A DNA stretch of 64,000 bases from Paenibacillus eucommiae (GTDB lineage: Bacteria; Bacillota; Bacilli; Paenibacillales; NBRC-103111). Of this stretch, positions 7,830-17,177 are shown in pieces. The stretch spans positions 1-64,000 of the forward strand of contig NZ_JAGGLB010000037.1 of NCBI RefSeq assembly GCF_017874215.1. The letters are read 5' to 3'. The translations under genes and the position numbers were made by a program. How positions within the stretch are numbered: the first letter of the stretch is position 1; each line of letters opens with the position of its first letter. Under the pieces are notes generated by a model. The model was not told the origin of the DNA. It made no database searches and saw only the letters and a list, made by a program, of their open reading frames with translations.

Positions 7830-8663
7830 TTATGAATGAAGCTGCTTCTGATAAATTCGCCATTTCGAGGAAACCACTTCATATTGCTGCCGGCTATCTG
7901 CATACTCGAATGATTCCTTACTGCCCAGGCATAGAAAACCGCGATGGATCAAGCTATCGTCGAACAGCTGAATCACCTTTTGCTGCAGCTCGCGGTCAAA
8001 ATAGATCATCACATTCCTGCAAATAATCAAATGCATCTCGCCAAAAGAATGATCCGTTGCCAAATTATGCGTGGAAAAAACAATGTTTTTTTTCAAATCC
8101 TCATTAATCTTGGCCATCTGATATTTGGCATAATAGTAATCCGAGAAGGAGGCAGTGCCTCCGCTCTTGTTATAATTAGCCGTGAACTTGCGAATATTTT
8201 CCAAAGAATAGATGCCTTCCTGAGCAATCTGCAGCGATTCCGGATTAATGTCAGTAGCATAAATTTGCACCCTGTTATAAAAGCCTTCTTCCTTGAGCAG
8301 GATGGCCATCGAATATACTTCCTCACCCGTCGCACAGCCTGCATGCCATATTTTCACGAACGGGTAAGTCTTCAGAATAGGGATCACCTTATCCCGCAGC
8401 TCGCTGAAAAAGTGCGGATCGCGAAACATTTCAGTCACGGTTACCGATAAATCACGGATCATCTGCGCCATGAATGCTTCGTCGTGCAATAATTTAGGGA
8501 TCAGACAAGATAGGTGCTCCATTTTATTCTTTAAACGTATGTAATCCAGGCGGCGTAATAAAGAAGACCGGGCATAATTGCGAAAATCATACCCATAGCA
8601 TTCATAAATGGCATTCAGCAGCAAGTCTGTTTCTATTTTCTCTGTTTCTTTGTCGTTTTTCAT
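7830..8663 (-). CDS. CheR-type protein-glutamate methyltransferase
   Basis: The 277-residue protein has the CheR N-terminal helical domain (YGYDFRNYARSSLLRRL near 20-36) and the SAM-binding domain (VKIWHAGCATGEEVYSMAIL near 104-123, YATDINPESLQIAQ near 140, LIICRNVMIYFD near 220). It transfers methyl groups to Glu residues of receptor-like proteins. Its ATG lies directly beside the stop of the large kinase gene with no clear ribosome binding site, implying translational coupling. Paired with the CheB-like gene downstream it gives a reversible methylation module outside a che operon. Confidence 0.9.
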   Translation of the reverse strand: MKNDKETEKIETDLLLNAIYECYGYDFRNYARSSLLRRLDYIRLKNKMEHLSCLIPKLLHDEAFMAQMIRDLSVTVTEMFRDPHFFSELRDKVIPILKTYPFVKIWHAGCATGEEVYSMAILLKEEGFYNRVQIYATDINPESLQIAQEGIYSLENIRKFTANYNKSGGTASFSDYYYAKYQMAKINEDLKKNIVFSTHNLATDHSFGEMHLIICRNVMIYFDRELQQKVIQLFDDSLIHRGFLCLGSKESFEYADSRQQYEVVSSKWRIYQKQLHS

Positions 8664-11600
8664 TTATCTAAACAGCCATACGCGAATCAAGGACAGCAGC
8701 TTATCAGTATCTACAGGCTTAGTCATATAATCGTTGGCTCCTCCTTCTATACTTTTTTCACGGTCGCCGCTCATAGCCTTGGCCGTTAAAGCGATAATCG
8801 GCAGCTTATGGAAGCGCGGGTTTTTCCTAATATGCCTCATTGCTTCATAGCCATCCATAATGGGCATCATAATATCCATGATTACCAGTTCAACCTCCTG
8901 CTCGCTATCCAGCTTCTCCAGCGCCATCTTGCCGTTATCGGCCATCACGACTTCGAGTCCATGCTGCTTGAGTATTTTGGATAAGGCAAAGGTATTCCGT
9001 AAATCATCATCAACCAGCAAAACTTTGCGTCCCTTCAAAGATTCATCGGAAGCATGCGCATTCCGGATCATCTGGATCTGCTCAGGGTGAAGCGACTTGT
9101 GCACACTGTGCAGGAACAGGGAAACTTCATCAAGCAGCCGTTCAGGTGAGTTTACCCCCTTGATTACAATGCTGTCTGTAAACTGGCTTAGCTCCTTATA
9201 TTCTTCTTCCGATAAATCCTTGCCTGTATTAATAATGATCGGAGGAATCGTTTTGTCGCTTTGCTTGACGAGCGTTTGCAGCATATCGAAGCCGGACATA
9301 TCGGGTAAAGTTAAATCGAGAATAACACAATCGTATTCCTCTGATTTAAGCGTCTCAAGCCCTTCTTCTCCCGTATAAACGCTGTTGATTTCTATTTTTT
9401 TGTTTTTCAGCAGCTCATGAATCGCTTTTTGATTGTTCGCATCGTCCTCAACGACCAGCACCTTTTTAATACGCTCGTTCAACACATGATCAATGCGTGA
9501 ATATACCGTATCCAGATCCTCATTCGTAATCGGCTTGGCCAAAAAGCCTACCGCACCTTTCTTCAAGGAAGCGGCGCTTTCGTCTTTCCCGGAAATAATA
9601 TGTACCGGAATATGACGGGTTTCGCTGTGGTATTTCAGATGATCCAGCACCTTAAGACCATTCATATCAGGGAGCCCCAGATCAAGAAGTATCGCACTTG
9701 GCGTATAATGCTTAGCCAGATGCAGACCGCTGAAGCCATCTCCTGCTGCCAGGCACATAAAGCCCTTTCTGCGTGACAAGCCCATCAATACTTTGGCAAA
9801 ATGAACGTCATCTTCGATAATGAGCAGCACTTTTTCGCCGCTATTAGGCTGAATACGGTCGCGGTCGTCTTCTACAAATTTTTTCACGACCGAAGGCTCT
9901 GCTCCTGACTCTACTCCTGGCTCCGACGCAGCGGCGGCCATTGCTTCCCCGGCAAACGCCTCGGCTATGGCTGTAACTTCGGCTGGCGGGGATGGCTGCA
10001 CGAATTCTTGGGCACCAGTTCCCTTCAGGCTCTCGTTCTCCGAAGCAGCAGGCAGGTAAAGCGTGAAGGTGCTGCCTTGTTCAGGTACGCTTTGCAAATG
10101 AATCTCGCCGCCAAGCAGCTTGGCAAGCTGACGGGATATCGTCAGTCCAAGGCCGGTTCCGCCATATCTTCGGCTGGTAGAACCATCCGCCTGCTGGAAT
10201 GCCTCGAATATCGCTCTTTGTTTATCTTCCGCAATGCCAACCCCTGTATCCTTAACAGATAGAGCAATCATATCAACTGCAGCAGGTCCCCCTCTGTACA
10301 ATCCCTCATCCTGTTTAGGCTTGTAAATCCTTAAAGTCACTGAGCCTGCAGGTGTGAACTTAAAGGCGTTGGAAAGCAGGTTTTTCAATATTTGTTCCGT
10401 TCGATGACCGTCAGTTACGAGCGATTCAGGGATATCTGCCTCCAGCTTAATCGCAAACTGCAGCCCCTTATCCCTGGCAACGGGATTAAATTGATACTGC
10501 AAATTACGAACAATAGAATCGAATCTGACTTCCTCTTTATGAATGTTAAGCTTGCCGGCTTCTACCTTGGACAAATCAAGAATATCGTTGATAAGGGTCA
10601 ATAAATCCTGCCCGCCGCTGTATATCACATTAGCGGATTCAATCTGATCCTCCGATAAATTCCCCTCTTCATTTTTCGCCAATGATTTGGATAAAATGAG
10701 CAGACTGTTAAGCGGTGTGCGCAGCTCATGAGACATGTTGGCGAGAAATTCTGATTTGTATTTACTGGCGAGCTCTAGCTCCTCCGCCTTTATTTCGATT
10801 TCTTTCTTTGAAATTTGAATCATTTGATTTTGCTTTTCTATATCTGTTTTTTGCAATTCCAGGTAATTCGTCTTTTCTTCCAGCTCTTCGTTAATCGCCT
10901 GCAGCTCTTCACTCTGAATTTTCATTTTCTCTTCAGACTTCCGCAGCATATTCGTCTGCTCTTCCAGCTCCTCGTTAGCGGTCCGCAGCTCTTCCTGCTG
11001 GGTCCGCAGCTCCTCTGCAAGCTGTCTCGACTCATCCAGCAGCTCTTCTGTGAGCTGACGGCTGCTTACACTGTCCAGCACAACGCCAAGTGAAGTGGTC
11101 AGCTGGTCAAGCAAATCCTGCTGAATGGGCGTAAAGCCCTGGAAGGAGGCCAGCTCCATTACAGCTACAACTTCTTCCTCAAACATAATCGGAAGTACAA
11201 GAATGTTCAGCGGCTTGCTTTCGCCAAGTCCCGAGCTAATGTGAATATAATCATCCGGAACGTTAGACAGCAGGATCGGTTTTTTCTCCAGAGCACATTG
11301 CCCCACAAGCCCCTCGCCCTTCCGGAAACGATTGGCCAAATTTTTTCTTTCTTTATACGCATAGCTGCCGAGTAAAACAAATTCGCTTTCCTGCCGCGGC
11401 CCCTTTTCCACTTCCTTGACATAAAAAACGGCTTGTCCTGCTTCAACTAATCCAGCTATTTCTGCAATCAGCATACTGACGAGCTGCTGCAGCTTGATCA
11501 CACCCTGAGACATTCCCGTCAGGCGCGCAAGCTGGGTTTTCAACCAAAACTGGCGTTCATTCTCAGCCTTAGTATCCTTTAAGGAAGTCAGCATCTGGGT

Positions 11601-12839
11601 TAAGGCAATACTTAAACGGTCACGGTCCGATCTTGGCGTAATTGTCAGCTCATAATCGCCTTTGGAAATTTGGTCTGCCTGCAGGATTACATCCCGGAAG
11701 CTGGCCACCATCTGATTAAAGGCTTTCGTCAAATCGCCGAATTCATCCTTCGTCAGTACCTCGGCCTCCACATCCGTTTCTCCCCGCAAAATCAGCTCTG
11801 TAGATTGTTTCAGCAATCCAATTTGTTTAAGCAGCATGCGGGAGACTAGCATAATGATCGCAATCGAGAAAACCAAAATTATGAAATTCAACGAAATGAC
11901 AAAGACCAATGAATTCAACGCTTTATCTTGAATGACACGCATCTTGGCAATTAATTGATTGGAGAAATCATCCTCCACAATTTTAAACAAATCGATTTTT
12001 TCGGTTATAACATTGTACCAATACTCAGAATCAGTCTCTGTGATATCTCCAGAAGCCCCTTCAATTACAGTCAAGCGTATTCGTCCCACTTCATTAACAG
12101 CTTGTCCTTTAACCACAGCCTTGTACTGGCTTAATGCTTCTGGCGCCGCAAATGACGAGAAGACATTAAAGTAAATGGTCTGTTCTTGTTCACTCAGCTT
12201 CGTCTGCTCGATATCATTTAAAGTCAGCTGATCATTCGAAAAAATATTGGCCAGCAAAGCCCTTTCCTGACTAACCGCCGATTTCATTCTGGAAAAGTTT
12301 ATGTAAGCTGAAAGCATTCTTGATATTTCCGGATTAGAACTAAGTAAATTTAAATTTTGCATAACATGAAAAAAAGCGTCGATAGTCCCTCTATAGTAGG
12401 CCAGGCTTGCATTCACATCCGTTTTATTCGTATCGATCAGCTCGCGTTCTTCGCTCAATTGGTGCAGCATACGAACCGCATTTTCCAGATCTTGAACAAA
12501 TTTCACCCCATAGCCGTCTGCCGATAACGACTTCAGACTATTTTCCAGCTCGGTTATTTTCCGGTTCGTTTCCTCTCTCTGATCCATCATGCTGACCTTG
12601 ATCGTAGAGGCCTGCTTCCCCAGGTAACCGGAGACCAAGCCTCGTTCTTTTTGCAGCTCATGAATCATTGCATTCGTATCAACGGCCAGATCTGTTAAAA
12701 TTTCCAACTGATTAATCGCCGCATTATCATGTATTTTTTCGTAAATACTAGTAATGGAAAAATAAAATACACCAAGCATAGGAATTAGAACCATCACAAT
12801 CAGTTTACTGTTGATTTTTGCATTTTTTACCCATTTCAT
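8664..12839 (-). CDS. Giant hybrid histidine kinase (NIT-HAMP-GAF-HisKA-HATPase-REC-REC-REC)
   Basis: The 1391-residue protein has a membrane segment near 10-30 and an extracytoplasmic ~280-residue sensor of the nitrate/nitrite-sensing type (MIHELQKERGLVSGYLG). A second membrane segment lies near 315-337, followed by HAMP, GAF (about 440-590) and a long Gln/Glu coiled coil (600-700). The HisKA has H-box LANMSHELRTPLN, followed by HATPase (GTGLGLTIS) and three receivers with acceptor Asp in ILLDLGLPDMNG, VILDLTLPDMSG and VIMDIMMPIMDG. The ATG at 12839 has GAGGGG about 8 nt upstream; an ATG five codons earlier overlaps that site. It heads an operon with CheR, CheB and a receiver-kinase. Ligand and output are unknown. 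Confidence 0.9.
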   Translation of the reverse strand: MKWVKNAKINSKLIVMVLIPMLGVFYFSITSIYEKIHDNAAINQLEILTDLAVDTNAMIHELQKERGLVSGYLGKQASTIKVSMMDQREETNRKITELENSLKSLSADGYGVKFVQDLENAVRMLHQLSEERELIDTNKTDVNASLAYYRGTIDAFFHVMQNLNLLSSNPEISRMLSAYINFSRMKSAVSQERALLANIFSNDQLTLNDIEQTKLSEQEQTIYFNVFSSFAAPEALSQYKAVVKGQAVNEVGRIRLTVIEGASGDITETDSEYWYNVITEKIDLFKIVEDDFSNQLIAKMRVIQDKALNSLVFVISLNFIILVFSIAIIMLVSRMLLKQIGLLKQSTELILRGETDVEAEVLTKDEFGDLTKAFNQMVASFRDVILQADQISKGDYELTITPRSDRDRLSIALTQMLTSLKDTKAENERQFWLKTQLARLTGMSQGVIKLQQLVSMLIAEIAGLVEAGQAVFYVKEVEKGPRQESEFVLLGSYAYKERKNLANRFRKGEGLVGQCALEKKPILLSNVPDDYIHISSGLGESKPLNILVLPIMFEEEVVAVMELASFQGFTPIQQDLLDQLTTSLGVVLDSVSSRQLTEELLDESRQLAEELRTQQEELRTANEELEEQTNMLRKSEEKMKIQSEELQAINEELEEKTNYLELQKTDIEKQNQMIQISKKEIEIKAEELELASKYKSEFLANMSHELRTPLNSLLILSKSLAKNEEGNLSEDQIESANVIYSGGQDLLTLINDILDLSKVEAGKLNIHKEEVRFDSIVRNLQYQFNPVARDKGLQFAIKLEADIPESLVTDGHRTEQILKNLLSNAFKFTPAGSVTLRIYKPKQDEGLYRGGPAAVDMIALSVKDTGVGIAEDKQRAIFEAFQQADGSTSRRYGGTGLGLTISRQLAKLLGGEIHLQSVPEQGSTFTLYLPAASENESLKGTGAQEFVQPSPPAEVTAIAEAFAGEAMAAAASEPGVESGAEPSVVKKFVEDDRDRIQPNSGEKVLLIIEDDVHFAKVLMGLSRRKGFMCLAAGDGFSGLHLAKHYTPSAILLDLGLPDMNGLKVLDHLKYHSETRHIPVHIISGKDESAASLKKGAVGFLAKPITNEDLDTVYSRIDHVLNERIKKVLVVEDDANNQKAIHELLKNKKIEINSVYTGEEGLETLKSEEYDCVILDLTLPDMSGFDMLQTLVKQSDKTIPPIIINTGKDLSEEEYKELSQFTDSIVIKGVNSPERLLDEVSLFLHSVHKSLHPEQIQMIRNAHASDESLKGRKVLLVDDDLRNTFALSKILKQHGLEVVMADNGKMALEKLDSEQEVELVIMDIMMPIMDGYEAMRHIRKNPRFHKLPIIALTAKAMSGDREKSIEGGANDYMTKPVDTDKLLSLIRVWLFR

Positions 12840-13101
12840 GCAAAGGCCCCTCATTTCTTATAAATCATTCATTTTTTGCAAATGCTATACGCTATCCCTT
12901 ATACTCAATATTCCAAGCTATTTATTATGTCTATACCTTTATTCTCTGATTTCTGACAAAATTCCTTTCTTAGACAATATTATAACCTCTCAATCTATGA
13001 ATCTAACATTCTTCTAAAAAGTATATGATACTTTGCAACTATAAGAAAGTCATCACTTCCAATTCCAGCAACCAACATATCCAGGGAGGTTCTATCTAAT
13101 A

Positions 13102-13902
13102 ATGAATAACATCCTTCTGCTGCTTACCATTCTATTCGCCAACAATTTCACATCTGACACCTACATGTCTCCAAATGACTTTAAACAAAGCTTGGTCACA
13201 GCCCATCGTGGAAGCTCGTACACCGCACCAGAGAACACACTTAGCGCCCTAAAAAAAGCCATTGAAGACGGAGCAGGCTTTGCAGAGCTTGATGTGCAGG
13301 AAACTAAAGACGGAGTCATTGTCGTCATGCACGATAATAATGCATTTCGAACTACAGGCATTAATAAGGCAATGTGGGAAATTCAATCCAGTGAGCTGTT
13401 CCGAGCCAATGCAGGTGCCTGGTTCAGCCATAATTTTGAGGATGAAAAAGTGCCTACACTTGAGCAGGCCATTCAAACAGCCAAAGGGAAAATCAAACTG
13501 AATATTGAACTGAAAAACAACGGTCACTCTAAGCATCTTGCTGAGGGAACCGTGAAAATCATTGAAAAAAACCAATTCGTAAACCAATGTGTGATCTCTT
13601 CCTTCGATCCGGTACTGCTGAAAAAAGTTAAAAAATTAAATCCTAACATTAAAACCGCACTGATTGTAGGCAGAGAAAAAGATTTGGATGAGGAGCTTTA
13701 CAAGAGCAGGGATTACGAGGCGATCAGTATTTCTTACTTGCTTATCGACCAGAACGTTATGCGCGCTGCCGCCGCTGGCAATAAAGAAGTGTATGCGTGG
13801 ACCGTAAACGACAAGGACGCCATGGTCAAAATGATAGAGCTTGGAGTCAACAGCATTCTTACCAACCATCCAGACAGACTGCTTCAACTGCTGCTTGCAT
13901 AA
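13102..13902 (+). CDS. Glycerophosphodiester phosphodiesterase (GDPD), possibly exported
   Basis: The 266-residue protein hydrolyses glycerophosphodiesters to glycerol 3-phosphate and an alcohol. The GDPD fold is clear: TAHRGSSYTAPENTLSAL (catalytic His and Arg), FAELDVQETKDGVIVVMHD (metal-binding Glu and Asp, second catalytic His), IKLNIELKNN and VYAWTVNDKDAM near the end. The first ~18 residues are hydrophobic and could act as a signal or anchor, which the second GDPD at 45273 lacks. GGGAGG lies 13 nt before the ATG, a rather long spacing. It is monocistronic, followed by a strong terminator. Confidence 0.9.
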   Translation: MNNILLLLTILFANNFTSDTYMSPNDFKQSLVTAHRGSSYTAPENTLSALKKAIEDGAGFAELDVQETKDGVIVVMHDNNAFRTTGINKAMWEIQSSELFRANAGAWFSHNFEDEKVPTLEQAIQTAKGKIKLNIELKNNGHSKHLAEGTVKIIEKNQFVNQCVISSFDPVLLKKVKKLNPNIKTALIVGREKDLDEELYKSRDYEAISISYLLIDQNVMRAAAAGNKEVYAWTVNDKDAMVKMIELGVNSILTNHPDRLLQLLLA

Positions 13903-13942
13903 TGATATAATGGAAGTCATACATCATGTATAGCTCATTTAA

Positions 13943-13996
13943 AAAGCGTAAGTAAAGTCATTCTTCAGGAATGAGTTTACCTACGCTTTACTTTAT
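13943..13996 (+). terminator. Long terminator hairpin between GDPD and sigK
   Basis: AAAGCGTAAGTAAAGTCATTC pairs with GAATGAGTTTACCTACGCTTT with few mismatches. T-rich sequence follows on the plus strand, and the convergent sigK gene ends 58 nt beyond. Confidence 0.75.
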
Positions 13997-14053
13997 TTTC
14001 GATAACTTTTTTCGATAACTTATGGTTTCATTTCATTTTCATCATATAGTTAT

Positions 14054-14755
14054 CTACCTCTTTACTTTATAGAACTCATGATACAGCTTCATTAAAGCCC
14101 GCTTCTCAATCCGTGAAACATACGAGCGTGAAATACCTAGCTCCTTAGCAATCTCCCGCTGAGTCCTCTCCTCTCCCCCATGCTCCAGGCCAAAACGGCC
14201 CATAACCACTTCCTTTTCACGGTCATCCAAAATTTCCAGATTTTTGTATATTTTACTTTTTTCAATTTTCAATTGCACCTTGTCTACGACATCATCGGCT
14301 TCGGTACCGAGAATATCGATAAGCGTGATTTCATTCCCTTCCTTATCAGTCCCAATGGGATCATGCAGCGAAACATCTTTCCTCGTTTTTTTCAGGGAAC
14401 GCAAGTGCATGAGGATTTCATTTTCAATACATCTTGCAGCAAAAGTAGCTAACTTCGTACCCTTGTTCGGCGAAAAGCTTTCTATCGCTTTAATCAGTCC
14501 GATCGTACCAATCGAAATCAAGTCCTCCAAATCTTCTCCGGTGTTGTCGAATTTCTTGACAATATGCGCCACCAGCCTGAGATTGTGCTCAATGAGCAAA
14601 TTCCGGGAGGTTTCGCTGCCCTCAGCCATCTGCTTCAGATGCTTCTCTTCTTCCTCTTCCGCTAACGGTTGAGGGAAAGCGTTATTCTTGACGTAGGACA
14701 CCAGCAGCATCAATTCTTTAACAAATAACGCAATCGCTGTGAAAAAACCAGGCAC
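14054..14755 (-). CDS. sigK: Sporulation sigma factor SigK (pro-sigma-K), uninterrupted
   Basis: The 233-residue mother-cell late sporulation sigma factor is continuous, unlike in Bacillus subtilis strains where the skin element splits it. The pro-sequence FFTAIALFVKELMLLVSYVKNNAFPQPL resembles the membrane-bound leader cleaved by SpoIVFB. Region 2 is NLLIEHNLRLVAHIVKKF and LISIGTIGLIKAIESF; region 4 ends TQREIAKELGISRSYVSRIE. A GTG at 14755 is chosen because AGGGGGTGG lies 5 nt upstream and the length then fits the family. A GTG at 14764 overlaps that site. It appears monocistronic. Confidence 0.95.
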   Translation of the reverse strand: MPGFFTAIALFVKELMLLVSYVKNNAFPQPLAEEEEEKHLKQMAEGSETSRNLLIEHNLRLVAHIVKKFDNTGEDLEDLISIGTIGLIKAIESFSPNKGTKLATFAARCIENEILMHLRSLKKTRKDVSLHDPIGTDKEGNEITLIDILGTEADDVVDKVQLKIEKSKIYKNLEILDDREKEVVMGRFGLEHGGEERTQREIAKELGISRSYVSRIEKRALMKLYHEFYKVKR

Positions 14756-14940
14756 TTCAGCCACCCCCTGGGAGTTTTGCGGAGCATATCCTGCTTCGAA
14801 AGCCTCCGCTTGAGATTACTACCATTGTATGTGGGTATATGCCTAGAAGTGTCTGTACGAAGAAAATTCAGCGTTGCCAATATTAAAACATAGCCAATAC
14901 GGATAAAGAAGGAAATGAATTCTGACTTCACCCTTATTGA

Positions 14941-15040
14941 TGTTAGCTAGCGCAAGCACTGTGGATGAAGACCCAAGAAGGAGCTGCTACTTTAACGATG
15001 TTTTTCATCGTTAAAAGCGTAAGGTCGTCCCACATCCTTG
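14941..15040 (+). repeat. Dispersed composite repeat, copy 3 (truncated)
   Basis: Only the end of the linker (GGATGAAGACC, AAGAAGGAGCTGCTACT) and the first palindrome (14991-15015, perfect 10-nt arms) are present. The sequence then diverges after CCACATCCTTGCT, close to the 3' end of the glycosyltransferase gene. The rest of 14756-15090 holds the sigK upstream region; no gene is seen. Confidence 0.8.
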
Positions 15041-15090
15041 CTATTGACCCGATCAGGCTCGCAGAATTACGTCAGAGCCTGCATAAATGC

Positions 15091-16341
15091 TTAAGCCACA
15101 AAGTAGAATCTATTAAAATACCCGATCGTTGTAATGATCTGGAAAATAAAAAACAGCATTTGGTAAAACAGGAGTACCTTTTCCCGCTCCTTGGTGAGCT
15201 GAACTAAATAGATATAGAACGGAATGCATACCATCAAATAACGGACCACACTCGTGAGATAATAAGGCTGGCTGGAAAAAGGCAGTATTATCAGACCAGC
15301 GCCGTATACATAAAAGAGCAGCTGTCTCTTGTCCCGAAGCAGCCCCTTGGCATGTATCACCAGATAAGCCAAGTAGACGACGAATACGGCTGTTGAGATG
15401 GTGAATTCCAGTACGCCGTTATCCCAGCCGGCCGGGGCTGAGAAATAGGGATGCTGCCAATACCTGAAATAATTTTGGAACGGCAGCGTCGTCTCGCGAA
15501 ACCAGCTCAGGCTCTGCTCGTGGAACGGTGCCAGGAAGTCGCCTGTAATCATTTTCATATGAAGTAAAAAAGCCCCCATAGGCACTAAGGAAAGAAGACC
15601 ATACAACCCCCACTTCAAGTACCTCTTGGAAAAGTGAAACCCTTCGTCAAGACAAACGCTGCCGGCCACAAACGCCAGATTGATAAAGCCTGGAACCCGC
15701 GTTACCGTTGATAGCCCGGCTGCCAGAAAAGCGAGGGCATACTGCTTGTTCGAGGCATAATATACGGACGCCGCTGACAGTAACAGAAATAGGCTCTCCG
15801 TGTAAGGAACAGAGAAAAATACTGAAGAAGGATAAATCAGAATGAGCGTCAGCACGGTACTGGCTTGCCGCTCGCTCAGCCCCCTTTGCAAGGCGATTCC
15901 GTACACATAAAGCAAGGCGCCAATCAGAAATAGATTGGAAAGCAGCATGCCTATGATCGCCGGATGCACCCACAGCACGTAGCCGAACAGATGAATGAGG
16001 AGCGGATACAGCGGAAAGAATACCCAATTTGCCGCCCGGTGCGGCTGATCGATATGTACCTGGTCATAGCCCTTCGTTGCTATGTTCAAGTATGGATAAG
16101 AGTCGAGCTTCATGAAGTCACTTAATTGAAACATCCTCGTTTCTTCCAGCCCGAGAGGAAGCTTCTGAATCCATGGCGTTACACTTCCCGGAACATTCTT
16201 CTCATAAACCGGAATTTGCGTGTAAGTATTAAATAAGTTCATGCCCATATAACCTGTTAACAGCATCAGTATCCGGCTGATCAGGACAAGCGCTAAAACG
16301 CTCCCTACGATCTTGGGTGTCATACGAAAATTGGTTAGCAT
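15091..16341 (-). CDS. PIG-V-like polytopic mannosyltransferase
   Basis: The 416-residue membrane protein has roughly ten hydrophobic segments. The N-terminal loop has LDSYPYLNIATKGYDQVHID, a pattern like that of the PIG-V/GT-C superfamily (acidic residues after the first membrane segment), followed by NWVFFPLYPLLIHLFGY. Such enzymes use lipid-linked sugars to glycosylate at the outer face of the membrane. The ATG at 16341 has GGGG 5 nt upstream, better than an ATG at 16362. It stands alone, so acceptor and sugar cannot be inferred. The 3' end lies beside truncated repeat copy 3. Confidence 0.72.
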   Translation of the reverse strand: MLTNFRMTPKIVGSVLALVLISRILMLLTGYMGMNLFNTYTQIPVYEKNVPGSVTPWIQKLPLGLEETRMFQLSDFMKLDSYPYLNIATKGYDQVHIDQPHRAANWVFFPLYPLLIHLFGYVLWVHPAIIGMLLSNLFLIGALLYVYGIALQRGLSERQASTVLTLILIYPSSVFFSVPYTESLFLLLSAASVYYASNKQYALAFLAAGLSTVTRVPGFINLAFVAGSVCLDEGFHFSKRYLKWGLYGLLSLVPMGAFLLHMKMITGDFLAPFHEQSLSWFRETTLPFQNYFRYWQHPYFSAPAGWDNGVLEFTISTAVFVVYLAYLVIHAKGLLRDKRQLLFYVYGAGLIILPFSSQPYYLTSVVRYLMVCIPFYIYLVQLTKEREKVLLFYQMLFFIFQIITTIGYFNRFYFVA

Positions 16342-16515
16342 ATTGTCCCCTGTCTTATTCATTAAGAATGATAATAATTGTAAAATTATTCATTATTTTA
16401 GCATATAAAGTAACTATTTGCGAAGCTTTGATCATTTTCCCAGCTGCTTCGAATGATTGAATCGATAATGGGGATAATAAGTCAATTAGAAAAAAAATGT
16501 ACAGAGGATGATTTT

Positions 16516-17028
16516 ATGATTTACATATACAATGATTTTGGTGGCACACACTCGACTGCCTTGGCAGCAGCGTACCATCTCAATCAGCTTCCTACCAACC
16601 GCTCGCTTACCAAGGACGAAATTTTAAGTGTCAGCTACTTCAATAAATTACAGACTTCTGATATGGGTAAGCTCATCTTTCATGGGACAGATGAAGACGG
16701 AAATCCTGTCTACACAGTTGGATGTGGAGCATCCAAGGTAGTTGTTCCCGCTTTAAAAAATTTGAGCTTCTTATTGCAATCCAGATATCAAACAGATGAA
16801 ACCATCGTTTTTTCCAATACATCCCCCACTGTTCCAATCGCCATGACATTTGGCGGCTTGTTTTCTAGAAGATTTAAAATTGATTTCATTGGCGTACCCT
16901 TATTGGTATTAGGGGCTCAGCAGTCCTACGATAACATCATCCGGCTTGTGAAGCAGACCAAAAGAGTAAAAAAGCCGGAAACTGGCAGCATTGTTATTTT
17001 GGAAAATAAAAAATTTAAAGATGATTAA
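16516..17028 (+). CDS. DUF3189 family protein
   Basis: The 170-residue protein begins MIYIYNDFGGTHSTALAAAYHL, which matches DUF3189: a beta strand, then a glycine and Thr/Ser-rich turn that resembles a nucleotide-binding loop but is not a Walker A. Later features are IFHGTDEDGNPVYTVGCG near 55-72 and FSNTSPTVPIAMTFGGLFSRR near 102. The ATG at 16516 has AGAGGATG 5 nt upstream; 21 codons of open frame before it are unsupported. Function is not known. It is divergent from the glycosyltransferase and followed by a terminator. Confidence 0.75.
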   Translation: MIYIYNDFGGTHSTALAAAYHLNQLPTNRSLTKDEILSVSYFNKLQTSDMGKLIFHGTDEDGNPVYTVGCGASKVVVPALKNLSFLLQSRYQTDETIVFSNTSPTVPIAMTFGGLFSRRFKIDFIGVPLLVLGAQQSYDNIIRLVKQTKRVKKPETGSIVILENKKFKDD

Positions 17029-17065
17029 AGCTAATTGGAATCGGACCTATTTCCTCTGCATAAAT

Positions 17066-17106
17066 AAAGAAACCATCCTGTTCGAATTTCGAATGGATGG
17101 TTTTTT
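17066..17106 (+). terminator. Terminator after DUF3189 gene
   Basis: GAAACCATCC pairs with GGATGGTTTTTT across a loop that contains the smaller palindrome TTCGAATTTCGAA. A run of six T follows. Confidence 0.85.
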
Positions 17107-17177
17107 CGCGCTGTTTCAGGAACCTGGGCATGCTGTATATCATACTTTTTAGAAGGTAGAAAAACGAGGTGAACGCT

